DNA from: Pedobacter sp. BS3
Lineage (GTDB): Bacteria; Bacteroidota; Bacteroidia; Sphingobacteriales; Sphingobacteriaceae
DNA: 64,000 nt
Assembly (NCBI RefSeq): GCF_008274585.1
Contig: NZ_VTRT01000005.1
Coordinates: 62,001-126,000 of the forward strand
Reading direction: 5' to 3'
Below the pieces are notes generated by a model. The model saw only the letters and a list, made by a program, of their open reading frames with translations. It had not been told where the DNA came from and searched no databases. Of this stretch, positions 9,002 through 17,454 are shown one piece after another (the first letter of the stretch is position 1; each line of letters starts with the position of its first letter). Both the position numbers and the translations under genes were made by a program.

Positions 9002-9456
9002 TGCTCATATACCGGATAGCTACCTGCGCTTATGTTACCGATTTAAGTGGCACCGGTGCCCGTTTGTACGGTGGCCGCTGGAATGAAGTTGGCGTACCCA
9101 TGGTATATTTTGCATCTTCAAAACCTCTGGCTGTGCTGGAAGTGCTGGTGCATATCCGGCCTGACCAGCTTCAGGGAGATTATTGCTCAGCCTGTTTTGA
9201 TGTGCCTGAAAATAGTATTGACACTATTTCAATGTCCGATTTATCCATAGACTGGAAAGATAGCGCCAGGGCATTGCGCCTCAAATACATTGGAAAATAT
9301 TTTATAGCCGAAAAAAAGCATTTGCTGATGAAAGTGCCCTCGGCAATTGTTGAGGGCGAATATAATTACCTGCTTAATCCACTGCATCCGGATGCTTTGA
9401 AAGTCAGGTTGGTAGAAAAGAAGATTTTTGAGTTTGATAACCGCCTGAAGGAGTAA
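9001..9456 (+). CDS. RES-domain NAD+-degrading toxin
   Basis: RES-family toxins deplete cellular NAD+ and stop growth. The family's Arg, Glu and Ser are visible: GGRWNEVG (Arg26), YFASSKPLAVLEVLVH (Ser39/Ser40, Glu47) and PSAIVEGEYNYLLNP (Ser114, Asn122/126). The 151-residue length is typical. Located directly after its antitoxin with a one-base overlap. No frameshift or missing key residue is seen, so the toxin appears intact. Confidence 0.9.
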   Translation: MLIYRIATCAYVTDLSGTGARLYGGRWNEVGVPMVYFASSKPLAVLEVLVHIRPDQLQGDYCSACFDVPENSIDTISMSDLSIDWKDSARALRLKYIGKYFIAEKKHLLMKVPSAIVEGEYNYLLNPLHPDALKVRLVEKKIFEFDNRLKE

Positions 9457-10440
9457 CTATTGCACCAGCAGGTTGCATCCGCGGATATCGCTGTTGTCAA
9501 ACCTGCCAATAACCTCGAACGAATCATCAGGATACAACTTTCCTAAATCTTGCGTGGCAATAAAGGAACACGAGTGGATATTAGCTAAGTCGATAACATT
9601 AATTCCTCCGGTGTGGCCATGCTCGATCAGGCTTAGCGGGTCGTTGGTATCACGAAGCAATACCTTCATCCATCCCGGGCACCGGAAAATTCCATCGCTC
9701 TTTGAATATGCCTGCGAGAGTAGCTCGGTCATCCCATATTCAGAATGGATTGCCGTTACTCCAAAGCCTTTGCAAAGCAATTGGTGTAGCTCGGTGCGTA
9801 TCATTTCCTTTCGCCGGCCTTTCATACCGCCTGTTTCCATCACAATCAATTCCGGGAAATCAACGGTATACTGCTCGATGAAATCCAGCAGGGCATAGGT
9901 TACACCCAGCAGGATAGTTGGTATTTGCAGGGCTTTGAGGTTTTGCAGCGTTTGATATAGATCATGCTGGTTATACAGGAAATAACCGCTTTCCGTATGA
10001 TTACTTCTACGGATAAGGTCATCCGTCATATAAATTAATGATGAGCCTTCACGCTCCTGGTAAGAGGGCAACAACGCTAATATGGCGTAATGTGACACGT
10101 CGTCGTAAAAATGATTAAAAGCCGCCAGATAGCTTCGTTCATACAACGATACATCCGTTACCAGGTGCCTGCTTTGAACCATTCCTGTTGTTCCCGAACT
10201 GGTAAACACAATCTGCGGTTTAGCGTCGTCACAAATTACATCATGCGATTTAAAGAACCCGATAGGCAAAAACGGGATCTGTTCAATTTGTCTGACAGCA
10301 GGTATGTCAATTCCCAGGTTTTTAACAAAACTGGCATATACTTTATTGGCCGTGGCCTGATACCGGAAAATATCAAGTGCTAACTGTTCAAAGCGGACAG
10401 GGCTGTGCGCTGAAAATAATTGCTGAATAGGAATATTCAC
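9457..10440 (-). CDS. LuxE/PaaK-like acyl-protein synthetase family protein
   Basis: Adenylate-forming enzyme related to LuxE, which activates fatty acids for reduction in luminous bacteria. Motifs are the FFKSHDV segment, TSSGTTG (P-loop-like adenylation motif, about 80-86), METGGMKGRRKEM, the EYGMTELLSQAY motif and RCPGWMKVLLRD. No luxA/B/C genes are nearby, so a role in light is not supported; the Bacteroidota members have no assigned substrate. The only N-terminal start that keeps the FEQLALDIFRYQ segment is a GTG at 10440, placed immediately after a -7 box. It follows the small membrane protein gene on the same strand. Confidence 0.8.
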   Translation of the reverse strand: MNIPIQQLFSAHSPVRFEQLALDIFRYQATANKVYASFVKNLGIDIPAVRQIEQIPFLPIGFFKSHDVICDDAKPQIVFTSSGTTGMVQSRHLVTDVSLYERSYLAAFNHFYDDVSHYAILALLPSYQEREGSSLIYMTDDLIRRSNHTESGYFLYNQHDLYQTLQNLKALQIPTILLGVTYALLDFIEQYTVDFPELIVMETGGMKGRRKEMIRTELHQLLCKGFGVTAIHSEYGMTELLSQAYSKSDGIFRCPGWMKVLLRDTNDPLSLIEHGHTGGINVIDLANIHSCSFIATQDLGKLYPDDSFEVIGRFDNSDIRGCNLLVQ

Positions 10441-10444
10441 AGGG

Positions 10445-10452
10445 CAAAGATA
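10445..10452 (-). promoter_or_regulatory. -7 box directly before the LuxE-like start
   Basis: On the minus strand TATCTTTG is a perfect TAnnTTTG match, four bases before the GTG start at 10440. It implies transcription starting at or within the first codon. Confidence 0.45.
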
Positions 10453-10464
10453 CAGCTAAAAGAT

Positions 10465-10839
10465 TCAGGCCTTGTGTTCCGGATTTAAGCTTTTTGTAAA
10501 AAATGCTGCTTTGCAAAAATATCCTGCCAGGGCAGCCAAGCCGGCAACAAGTCCTCCGATCAAAGCTGTAACCAGTAAAATTACTATCCAACTAATGCTG
10601 GTTTCGGGTAACATAAACAACTGCGCTACCCGGTTGGCCAGCAAATTTTGGTTAGGAATGGTATAATACAAGGCAGTGCCTATCCATAACAAGAAAATTG
10701 CCCAGAACCCGGATTTAAAAGCGTTTTTGCCGGCTGTTGAGCGCCACAATGACAAAGCAAAAGCTACAGGAACAATAATCCACCAGGGTAAAAAGAGCTG
10801 CAAAATAAAAGCGACAATCAGTATAAATAAAAATAACAT
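10465..10839 (-). CDS. Small multi-pass membrane protein, unknown
   Basis: A 124-residue protein with about four hydrophobic segments: residues 1-30, 43-60, 78-105 and a short turn between the last two rich in Gly/Ala (ALIGGLVAGLAALAGYF). The tail is basic. No family is recognised. The ATG starts three bases after the stop of the penicillin-acylase gene, so the two are probably one transcript. The LuxE-like gene lies 24 bases downstream. Confidence 0.7.
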   Translation of the reverse strand: MLFLFILIVAFILQLFLPWWIIVPVAFALSLWRSTAGKNAFKSGFWAIFLLWIGTALYYTIPNQNLLANRVAQLFMLPETSISWIVILLVTALIGGLVAGLAALAGYFCKAAFFTKSLNPEHKA

Positions 10840-10842
10840 GGC

Positions 10843-13275
10843 TTAGCGATTTGAAAATTTAACCGTATGGAACTTTTTATCTGTTACGGGCGAAATAAGA
10901 AAATGCAGGCTATCCAGGTTGCCCGTTGACCAGATGGTCAGCATATCATCGTAGTAAAAGCTGCCGGGATTACCGGATTGCCCGCCGGGAATAATACCGT
11001 AGGCTTTTACAGGGTTGCTTAGATCAACAACCATACGCCATGAAGGGCCGCTTTCCGGCCCTAAGGCATTCACTGCGCCTTTAGCGCCGCCAATGTGCAA
11101 TATCCTGGAACCAAATCCGGCAATTTTAGCCAGGTGATTTACCCGCCGGCTTCTTACATTGCCCCACTGCCATTGGTAACTTACAGGGCCGAATCCTCTT
11201 ACCAGGCTATCAACCGCATAACGGAATGATTTATCAACCAAATCTTTTAGTGTTTCTTTTTGCGGGGTTTTTACATTATCGAACCAGCGGGAATCCGGTT
11301 CGTGTAGAATAAGCTGAACGGTTCTATCCTGCGATGGATAACGCATGGGGAATTTCGTGTCGCCAAAATCATCATCCCAAATTTCTTTTGACAGGTTTTG
11401 CTGCCATATCTCGAAAATACTAGCTGCTTTTTCATCGGCATTATAGCGTTTGTTCCAGTTTTTCATCAGGTATAAACATTCACCCTCGGTAGCTGAAAGA
11501 TTATCCCGGTTAAGGTATGATAATAAAGTAGGCAGAATCTCGTCTGCCAGCATGCTGTAATTGTCGTTTTGCAGGTTGCGCATACTGTCAACGGTGGCGT
11601 TGCTCATGGCAGACAAGCGGGCATTAAGGCGCTCGGCCCGTTCGTTGAGCGAAAATTCCCAGTTAACGTAATAAGGATATGTACTATCAGTAGAAGGTTG
11701 ATTAGCCGAAACAAGGTAACCTTGCGGCGGATTTTTTACCGTTGGGTTCTGGTCTGCCGGGATGCGGCCATGCCAGTCGTTTTGGGGATTGCTGCCATCC
11801 AGCAAAAATTTGCCCTGGTCTTTCCACTTTAGCGGGAAGTAACCATTGGGTGTAATGGCAATATCGTTATTGGTGCTGGCAAAGATAAAGTTCTGTGCCG
11901 GAGCCGTAAAGCAGGTAAGGGCTTTGCGATAGTCATCGTAATTTTTTGCCCGGTTAAGCAGGTAAAATGTTTTGATGTCTGATGACGGGTCGTGTGCAAT
12001 CCACCGTAAGGCATATCCCTGCGGCACATTGGCGGCTTTTGAAAAATTGCCCGGTTTTTGATTTTCAAGATAAACCACAGGCCCCTGGTGCGTGTACAGA
12101 ACCGTATCTGATACGGTTTTTCCACCGCGAACACGGATAGTTTCAATACGTTGCTTTATAGTATTCCATTGGTTATTATACCAATATTGTTTATGCTGGT
12201 TGTCCTTAAATTTTACGCTGTACCAATCCAGCACATCGGCATATACGTTGGTAACGCCCCAGGCAATATGCTGGTTAAACCCGATAATGACGCCCGGCGA
12301 GCCGGGAATTGATACACCATACACGTTCATTCCGGGCGAACTGAGCTGCACCTGGTACCAGATGGCCGGTAAGGTGAGGTTAAGGTGTGGGTCGTTAGCC
12401 AGCAAGGGATGCCCGCTTGCTGTTTTGTTGCCGGATAAGGCCCAGTTGTTACTTCCAATGCCGCTTTCATGTTGCTTTGTCGTGATAGTTGAATTGAATG
12501 CCGTATAGGTATCTGGTATTTCTGGAATGGCTACGGGCTTAAAATTCCAGGTTGTACCGGCGGGTATGACCGGGTTGGATTTGTAATAGAAATCGGGAAA
12601 CAGGTCGCTGGTAATTTCGGGGCCGTATTTTTTCAGGATATTGCTCATATAAAATTCATCAGAACCTCCGGCCAACGTAGCCGACATGAGCTTGAGCAAT
12701 AAGGCCGAATTAATGATCTCCCATTTTTCGGGTTTGTAATCCAGTAGCTTGAACTCGATGGGGTAATCTCCGGGCTTTAGCTGGTTGATGTACGCGTTTA
12801 CACCGTCGGCATAACGTTGCAATACCCGCTTCTGTTCAGGATCATTATCCAACTGCTTAACCATATTTTCGGCGCCGTAGCCCATCCCCATACGGCGTTG
12901 GTAACGGTCTAACTCCAGGGCCTTGGCGCCCACAACTTCCGATAGCCTTCCTGCCGCGAAACGGGTTTGAAAGTCCATTTGCCACAAACGGTCGCGGGCG
13001 GTTAAATATCCCTGAATAAAGTATAGATCATCATCGTTTTGGGCAAAAATGTGTGGAATCCGGTGTTCATCAAACGTGATGCTTACCGGGCTTCTGAGGC
13101 TATCCAGCGCCATATCCTGTAAAGAAAACCGGTTGATCTTCTCGGCGTTTTTCCAGAATCCCCGGAATGGATTTAAAAATTTACCCAATGGCGGGATATC
13201 GCCTAATTTGGTATTTAAAATGATGGTGAATGCAATAACAAAGGCTGATAGACCAATAGCTTTAGCGTATTTCAT
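10843..13275 (-). CDS. Penicillin-acylase-family N-terminal-nucleophile hydrolase
   Basis: Periplasmic amidase of the penicillin acylase/AHL acylase superfamily. It is made as a precursor that cleaves itself, freeing a Ser as nucleophile. Start chosen at the ATG at 13275, giving an N-terminal membrane/signal segment KYAKAIGLSAFVIAFTIIL. The cleavage site is GIGSNNWALSG with Ser275 as predicted nucleophile. The A-chain segment DLYFIQGYLTARDRLWQMDFQ and the B-chain ANDPHL and GFNQHIAWGVTN segments are all family hallmarks. About 810 residues is normal. The natural substrate could be penicillins, acyl-homoserine lactones or other N-acyl compounds; the sequence does not decide. Confidence 0.9.
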   Translation of the reverse strand: MKYAKAIGLSAFVIAFTIILNTKLGDIPPLGKFLNPFRGFWKNAEKINRFSLQDMALDSLRSPVSITFDEHRIPHIFAQNDDDLYFIQGYLTARDRLWQMDFQTRFAAGRLSEVVGAKALELDRYQRRMGMGYGAENMVKQLDNDPEQKRVLQRYADGVNAYINQLKPGDYPIEFKLLDYKPEKWEIINSALLLKLMSATLAGGSDEFYMSNILKKYGPEITSDLFPDFYYKSNPVIPAGTTWNFKPVAIPEIPDTYTAFNSTITTKQHESGIGSNNWALSGNKTASGHPLLANDPHLNLTLPAIWYQVQLSSPGMNVYGVSIPGSPGVIIGFNQHIAWGVTNVYADVLDWYSVKFKDNQHKQYWYNNQWNTIKQRIETIRVRGGKTVSDTVLYTHQGPVVYLENQKPGNFSKAANVPQGYALRWIAHDPSSDIKTFYLLNRAKNYDDYRKALTCFTAPAQNFIFASTNNDIAITPNGYFPLKWKDQGKFLLDGSNPQNDWHGRIPADQNPTVKNPPQGYLVSANQPSTDSTYPYYVNWEFSLNERAERLNARLSAMSNATVDSMRNLQNDNYSMLADEILPTLLSYLNRDNLSATEGECLYLMKNWNKRYNADEKAASIFEIWQQNLSKEIWDDDFGDTKFPMRYPSQDRTVQLILHEPDSRWFDNVKTPQKETLKDLVDKSFRYAVDSLVRGFGPVSYQWQWGNVRSRRVNHLAKIAGFGSRILHIGGAKGAVNALGPESGPSWRMVVDLSNPVKAYGIIPGGQSGNPGSFYYDDMLTIWSTGNLDSLHFLISPVTDKKFHTVKFSNR

Positions 13276-13417
13276 ACAAGCTAAAGTACAAATAAACACG
13301 TATTTGTGCGGTTGCTAAAGTTTGATTTTTTTGAGGCTTTGTGCATTAGATGTTTAATAATTTGTTGAATTTATTGCGATGTTGATATGTTTAATGCGTT
13401 TAATTGCGATATCTGTG

Positions 13418-13425
13418 TATATTTG
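13418..13425 (+). promoter_or_regulatory. -7 box of the GH31 gene
   Basis: TATATTTG matches TAnnTTTG, 16 bases between its end and the ATG at 13442. No exact -33 TTTG. Confidence 0.5.
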
Positions 13426-13441
13426 AGTTTAATGGCCTGAA

Positions 13442-15916
13442 ATGAACACAATGGAAGATAAGAAAGAGATTACGGAAGAGACTCAGAATCAATATAGTAT
13501 AGAGCAACTGGATGAAGGCATACAGCATGTAAATAACCCGGTTGTAGGTGTGCAGCCTGTAGAAAAGAAATACTTAACAGCCGTAAAAGAATATAACCAG
13601 CTTTATAATAATTTTTATTTTTCTGATGGCGATGCCAGGGTAGAGGTAAGAGTGGTTAGCGATGAAATAATCCGTGTGCGGATGGCGCCCCACGGTACTT
13701 TCCTGGAAGATTTCTCGTATGCTGTTCCGCAAACAGAGCAGCGGGCAACTGTATTTTCGTTCAACGAGACTGTTGATGCGTATAAAGTTTCTACCAACAC
13801 TATTGCATGTATTATTTATAAGGAAAATTTCCACATCGCTTTTGCGGATAATATAGATACGATTATTAACGAGGACGCGATTGCCATGCATTGGGAGGAA
13901 AACCTGGATTATGGCGGTTACTACGTTTATGCAACTAAAAAAGCTACCGAAACCGAAGCCTTTTATGGCCTGGGCGATAAAACCGTAGACCTTAACCTTC
14001 GTGGCTCACGCCTGCAAAACTGGAATTCGGATACCTATTCGTTTGCCAAAGGCCAGGATCCTTTGTACCGCTCAATTCCTTTTTATATCGGCATAAACGG
14101 CGAAACCAGCTACGGGATATTTTTTGATAATACCTTTAAAACACAGTTTGATTTTGCCCATGAAAATGCCGGGCAAACCAGCTTCTGGGCCGATGGCGGT
14201 GAACTGCAATACTACTATATACACGGGCCTAAAATGATAGATGTGGTAAAACGTTACCATATTTTAACCGGAACTCACCAGTTGCCGCCTATGTGGGCTT
14301 TAGGTTTTCATCAGTGCCGCTGGAGCTATTATCCCGAAAGTAAAGTAAAGGATATAGCCCGGAACTTCAGGGAACGTAAAATTCCATGTGATGCCATTTA
14401 CCTGGATATTGATTATATGGATGGCTACCGTTGTTTTACCTGGAATAAAAAATATTTTCCCGATCCAAAACGGATGATCAAAGAGCTGGCGGATGATGGA
14501 TTTAAGACGGTTGTAATTATCGATCCCGGAATTAAAGTAGATGAAAATTACTGGGTATTTCGCGAAGGAAAGGAAAAACGGTATTTCTGTCGCCGGTGTG
14601 ACGATTACTTTATGGAAGGCTATGTTTGGCCCGGACGCTGTCAGTTTCCTGATTTTACCAATCCTGAAGTACGTGAATGGTGGGGCGGTTTGTTTAAAGA
14701 ATTGGCGGAAACCGGCGTTGCAGGAGTATGGAATGATATGAACGAGCCTGCAGTTTTCGGAACCGGTACATTCCCGGTAGATGTGCGGCATAATTACGAT
14801 GGTTATCGCGGGTCGCACCGCAAGGCGCATAATGTTTACGGTATGCAAATGGTGCGTGCCACGTACGACGGGCTTAAAAAACAATATAAAAGCAAACGTC
14901 CGTTTACTATAACACGAGCCGGCTATTCCGGCGTTCAGCGGTATTCTTCTGTCTGGACAGGAGATAACGTGGCATCGTGGGAACACCTTAAGCTGGGTAC
15001 AGTGCAATGCCAGCGATTATCGATGTCGGGCATTTCATTTTGCGGAACGGATATCGGCGGATTTAGCGGTGAGCCCGATGCTGAATTATTTACCCGCTGG
15101 ATACAGTTTGGCGTATTCTCGCCATTTATGCGGGCCCATTCGGCCGGCGATACCCGCGAACGCGAACCCTGGAGCTTTGGCGAGGAATACGAGGCTATAA
15201 ACCGTAAGTTCATTGAGCTGCGATACCGTTTATTGCCTTATATCTATTCTGCATTCTGGGAACAACATCGTTATGGCTTCCCGATATTGAGGCCCGTAGC
15301 AATGCTTGAGCAGGCAGATCAAACTAATCACTACCGTGAGAACGAATTTACATTTGGCGATAAAATCCTGGTTGCTCCTGTAACAGAGCCTGGTCAGAAA
15401 AGCAAGATCGTCTATCTGCCGAAAGGTAAATGGTACGATTACTGGACGCACGACCTGATTGAAGGGGGCGCTGAAATTACTGTAAATACGCCATTAGACA
15501 GTATGCCGATCTTTGTCAGGGCTGGTTCGGTTATTCCCGAATCGCCGCTGATGCAATATGTTGGCGAATTTGAACCGGACGAGGTAATGTTCCAGGTTTA
15601 TTATGCCGATTATGAAGTTAACTCATTTTGCTACGAAGACCACGGCGATACCTTTGCATACGAGCAGGATATCTACATGGAAAAGAAGTTTGTTGTAAAT
15701 GGTGACGCTTCTTCGTTTACCATCAGGCAATCTATAGAAGGTTTGTTTACACCGAGATATGAAACTTATGATCTGAAGATCATTAGCCTGCCTTTTAAAC
15801 CGGCACGTATTGTTGTTGATAATAAAGATTATGCCGGATCGCTGGAGGAAGATGAACTGAAATGTATCCGGATAAAGGTGAATAAAAACTTTAAATACAT
15901 ACAGGTGCTGGCTTGA
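13442..15916 (+). CDS. Glycoside hydrolase family 31 alpha-glucosidase
   Basis: Retaining exo-glycosidase, most likely an alpha-glucosidase. The nucleophile is Asp432 in GVWNDMNEP and the acid/base Asp508 in WTGDN. Other GH31 hallmarks are PPMWALGFHQCRWSYY, the DAIYLDIDYMDGYRCFTW segment, SFCGTDIGGFSG and FSPFMRAHSAGDTREREPW. N-terminal beta-sandwich at about 40-270, the barrel to ~650, then C-terminal beta domains. No signal peptide is seen, so it is probably cytoplasmic and may act on glycogen or maltodextrin with the branching enzyme 2 kb downstream. Two ATGs (13442, 13451) are possible; the first follows the promoter at a normal distance. Confidence 0.93.
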   Translation: MNTMEDKKEITEETQNQYSIEQLDEGIQHVNNPVVGVQPVEKKYLTAVKEYNQLYNNFYFSDGDARVEVRVVSDEIIRVRMAPHGTFLEDFSYAVPQTEQRATVFSFNETVDAYKVSTNTIACIIYKENFHIAFADNIDTIINEDAIAMHWEENLDYGGYYVYATKKATETEAFYGLGDKTVDLNLRGSRLQNWNSDTYSFAKGQDPLYRSIPFYIGINGETSYGIFFDNTFKTQFDFAHENAGQTSFWADGGELQYYYIHGPKMIDVVKRYHILTGTHQLPPMWALGFHQCRWSYYPESKVKDIARNFRERKIPCDAIYLDIDYMDGYRCFTWNKKYFPDPKRMIKELADDGFKTVVIIDPGIKVDENYWVFREGKEKRYFCRRCDDYFMEGYVWPGRCQFPDFTNPEVREWWGGLFKELAETGVAGVWNDMNEPAVFGTGTFPVDVRHNYDGYRGSHRKAHNVYGMQMVRATYDGLKKQYKSKRPFTITRAGYSGVQRYSSVWTGDNVASWEHLKLGTVQCQRLSMSGISFCGTDIGGFSGEPDAELFTRWIQFGVFSPFMRAHSAGDTREREPWSFGEEYEAINRKFIELRYRLLPYIYSAFWEQHRYGFPILRPVAMLEQADQTNHYRENEFTFGDKILVAPVTEPGQKSKIVYLPKGKWYDYWTHDLIEGGAEITVNTPLDSMPIFVRAGSVIPESPLMQYVGEFEPDEVMFQVYYADYEVNSFCYEDHGDTFAYEQDIYMEKKFVVNGDASSFTIRQSIEGLFTPRYETYDLKIISLPFKPARIVVDNKDYAGSLEEDELKCIRIKVNKNFKYIQVLA

Positions 15917-15944
15917 TGGGTATAAGCTATAGCTACTTAAAATA

Positions 15945-15972
15945 ACAAAACCCTGGGAGACCAGGGTTTTGT
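15945..15972. terminator. Perfect 12-bp hairpin, bidirectional terminator
   Basis: Stem 15945-15956/15961-15972 with loop GAGA, no mismatch, 28 bases after the GH31 stop and 14 bases after the stop of the convergent Cys-rich gene. The outer stem ends are A-rich/T-rich, so it can work from both sides. Confidence 0.8.
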
Positions 15973-15986
15973 GCTATAACAGACCG

Positions 15987-16166
15987 TTATTTACAAGGAC
16001 AATTTTCCTTTGCCGGACAATCTGCCTTAGTTGTGCAATGGTCTTTGCTACAACTGGTACAAGTTGCTTGTTTGGTATTGGCCTTTTTAACGGGAACTTC
16101 TCCGTTAGCTATAACAGTAGCAGCGGCAAATACAATTGCCAGCATGCTTAAACCTATTTTTTTCAT
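15987..16166 (-). CDS. Small Cys-rich secreted protein, unknown
   Basis: A 59-residue protein with a signal peptide (KKIGLSMLAIVFAAATVIA, likely cleavage after residue 20) and a mature part of about 39 residues with six Cys: CTSC, then C at 44, 50, 56 and 58 (CPC end). Such spacing suggests binding of a soft metal such as copper, or disulfides; the sequence does not decide. It is the downstream member of a pair with the Cys-rich gene at 16229, 62 bases away on the same strand, and shares a terminator hairpin with GH31. Confidence 0.65.
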   Translation of the reverse strand: MKKIGLSMLAIVFAAATVIANGEVPVKKANTKQATCTSCSKDHCTTKADCPAKENCPCK

Positions 16167-16228
16167 TTCTTTTTAGAATTAAATGTTAATAAATATAAAA
16201 TTGCAACGGTTCAGGTTTGCTTTATTTA

Positions 16229-16573
16229 TTAACAGGCTTTGGGAGGTTTCCAATGTAAAGAATAATAGGCAGATACATGCCCTATTTTGTGTAGTAGTAC
16301 CGGTTTTTGGATTTGGTTTGTAGCAGGTTTGCGGATGTTGATGGGTTCTGAAAACAAAAAACCGCATGTACTGCAGGAAAACATCATCGGGCATCCCGGT
16401 TTATTGCAATTGTCATCTTGCTTATTTGCTGCATTACGATGGCAGACAAGGTTGCCAGACAGGTATTGACAACATGAGCTATTTTTCACCGGTTCCATAA
16501 CAGGCTTCATTATCCCGTTAAAAGAGGATATGAAAATGATGCAGGTTATTAATAGAACCGATAATAATCTCAT
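16229..16573 (-). CDS. Cys-rich secreted protein, possible metal-related
   Basis: A 114-residue protein with an N-terminal signal or membrane segment (MRLLSVLLITCIIFISSF) and a Cys-rich centre: SSCCQ, CHRN, DDNCNKPGCPMMFSCSTCGFL. The C-terminal YYSLHWKPPKAC is a short conserved-looking tail. Small proteins with an NPMFxCxxCGF-like core occur near heavy-metal efflux genes in Bacteroidota as I recall them, but no efflux pump is present here. It is followed by another Cys-rich secreted gene, supporting a shared role. Confidence 0.6.
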   Translation of the reverse strand: MRLLSVLLITCIIFISSFNGIMKPVMEPVKNSSCCQYLSGNLVCHRNAANKQDDNCNKPGCPMMFSCSTCGFLFSEPINIRKPATNQIQKPVLLHKIGHVSAYYSLHWKPPKAC

Positions 16574-16654
16574 AGTTACAAAGGAATGAGATTATTATCT
16601 AAAATCAAAGGCTCTTTTGCTGTTTAAAACAATAGCACGCAGCGGTAAAACTTA

Positions 16655-16782
16655 GAAGCTGTTTAAATTTTATATAAAGTTTTTACAGGCTTAATTCATG
16701 GACGGTGAAGACACCGTTCATGGTCTCAGCGGGGGCTGGTGTTGCTCTGCATAACTTATCTTTTTCATTTTTAAACAGCTTC
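16655..16782. mobile_element. MITE-like element with 13-bp terminal inverted repeats
   Basis: Perfect terminal repeats GAAGCTGTTTAAA (16655-16667) and its complement (16770-16782), flanked by TTA on both sides (16652-16654 and 16783-16785), which fits a 3-bp target duplication. The 128-bp element has no ORF and contains a near-perfect hairpin with an AAGA loop around GGTGAAGACACC. It sits three bases after the target copy from the stop of the CBS-domain gene. A TNA target resembles the IS1031 group of IS5, but no parent transposase is in the window. Confidence 0.7.
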
Positions 16783-16788
16783 TTAGTG

Positions 16789-17454
16789 CTAAACCGTTAA
16801 ACTATCATCCGGGAAATCTGGTGTAATATCATTATCAGTATCGTTAATTTTCCGCACAACATCTTTGATCACATCATCCAATTGTTCTACAGACTCCTTT
16901 AGTAAGGCAATAGTGCGCTGATTCTCTGCAGAAAGACTGGTGTAGTCAATAATTTCCATAAGGCCAAGCACATTGGCAACCGGTCGTCTGAGCTTGTGGC
17001 ATTGCGTATGAATAATCTCTTTCAGTAACTGATTTTGTTTTTGCAACGCCTGGTGTTGCTGTAATACCGTTTGTTCTTCGGTTGCAATTCTTTCTTCCAG
17101 TTCGATCTTCCGGGAAGAGAGAAAATCCACAATGTCTTTTTTAAAGATCAGGCCATCCAGTTGCTGTTCTTTAAAAACGGGCAATACCTCAGAATGACCA
17201 TCCTCCATAGTTTGCAGGACATGAGTAACCGAGCAATCGGCCGTAAGGATAGTTTTCTCCGTAAGGCAATCAATTACCAGGTTGTGAGGCTTTGCAGTAA
17301 CATCAAACGGAGTAAGCACTCCAAGAAAAATATTTGTATCATCATCAATAACAGCAAGCGCCTTATATGTAATCAGCTCCTGTCTTACAGAGTTAATACT
17401 TACATAGGGTTTTACTACTTTGAAATCATAGCGTATCAGTTCTGAGATATTCAT
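16789..17454 (-). CDS. CBS-pair protein with a kinase-like DHp helix pair but no ATPase domain
   Basis: N-terminal tandem CBS domains (about 5-112: KALAVIDDDTNIFLGVLTPFDV, then HSEVLPVFKEQQLDGLIFKKDIVDFL) that usually sense adenine nucleotides or other small ligands. A Gln-rich coiled linker (115-146) follows, then a segment like the dimerisation/phosphotransfer helices of Bacteroidota histidine kinases: CHKLRRPVANVLGLMEII, with His153 in the H-box place. The protein ends at 221 without any HATPase motifs, so it cannot autophosphorylate; it could accept phosphate, act as a dimer scaffold, or be a degenerate kinase. Its start immediately follows the stop of the upstream 121-residue gene (TAAATG), indicating an operon. 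Confidence 0.75.
   Translation of the reverse strand: MNISELIRYDFKVVKPYVSINSVRQELITYKALAVIDDDTNIFLGVLTPFDVTAKPHNLVIDCLTEKTILTADCSVTHVLQTMEDGHSEVLPVFKEQQLDGLIFKKDIVDFLSSRKIELEERIATEEQTVLQQHQALQKQNQLLKEIIHTQCHKLRRPVANVLGLMEIIDYTSLSAENQRTIALLKESVEQLDDVIKDVVRKINDTDNDITPDFPDDSLTV

Noticed and set aside
9457-10440. Bioluminescence (lux) operon
   Set aside because: Only a LuxE-like protein is present; no luxA, luxB or luxC.
14300-15007. Long antisense ORF inside GH31
   Set aside because: A shadow of the GH31 gene with no recognisable domains.
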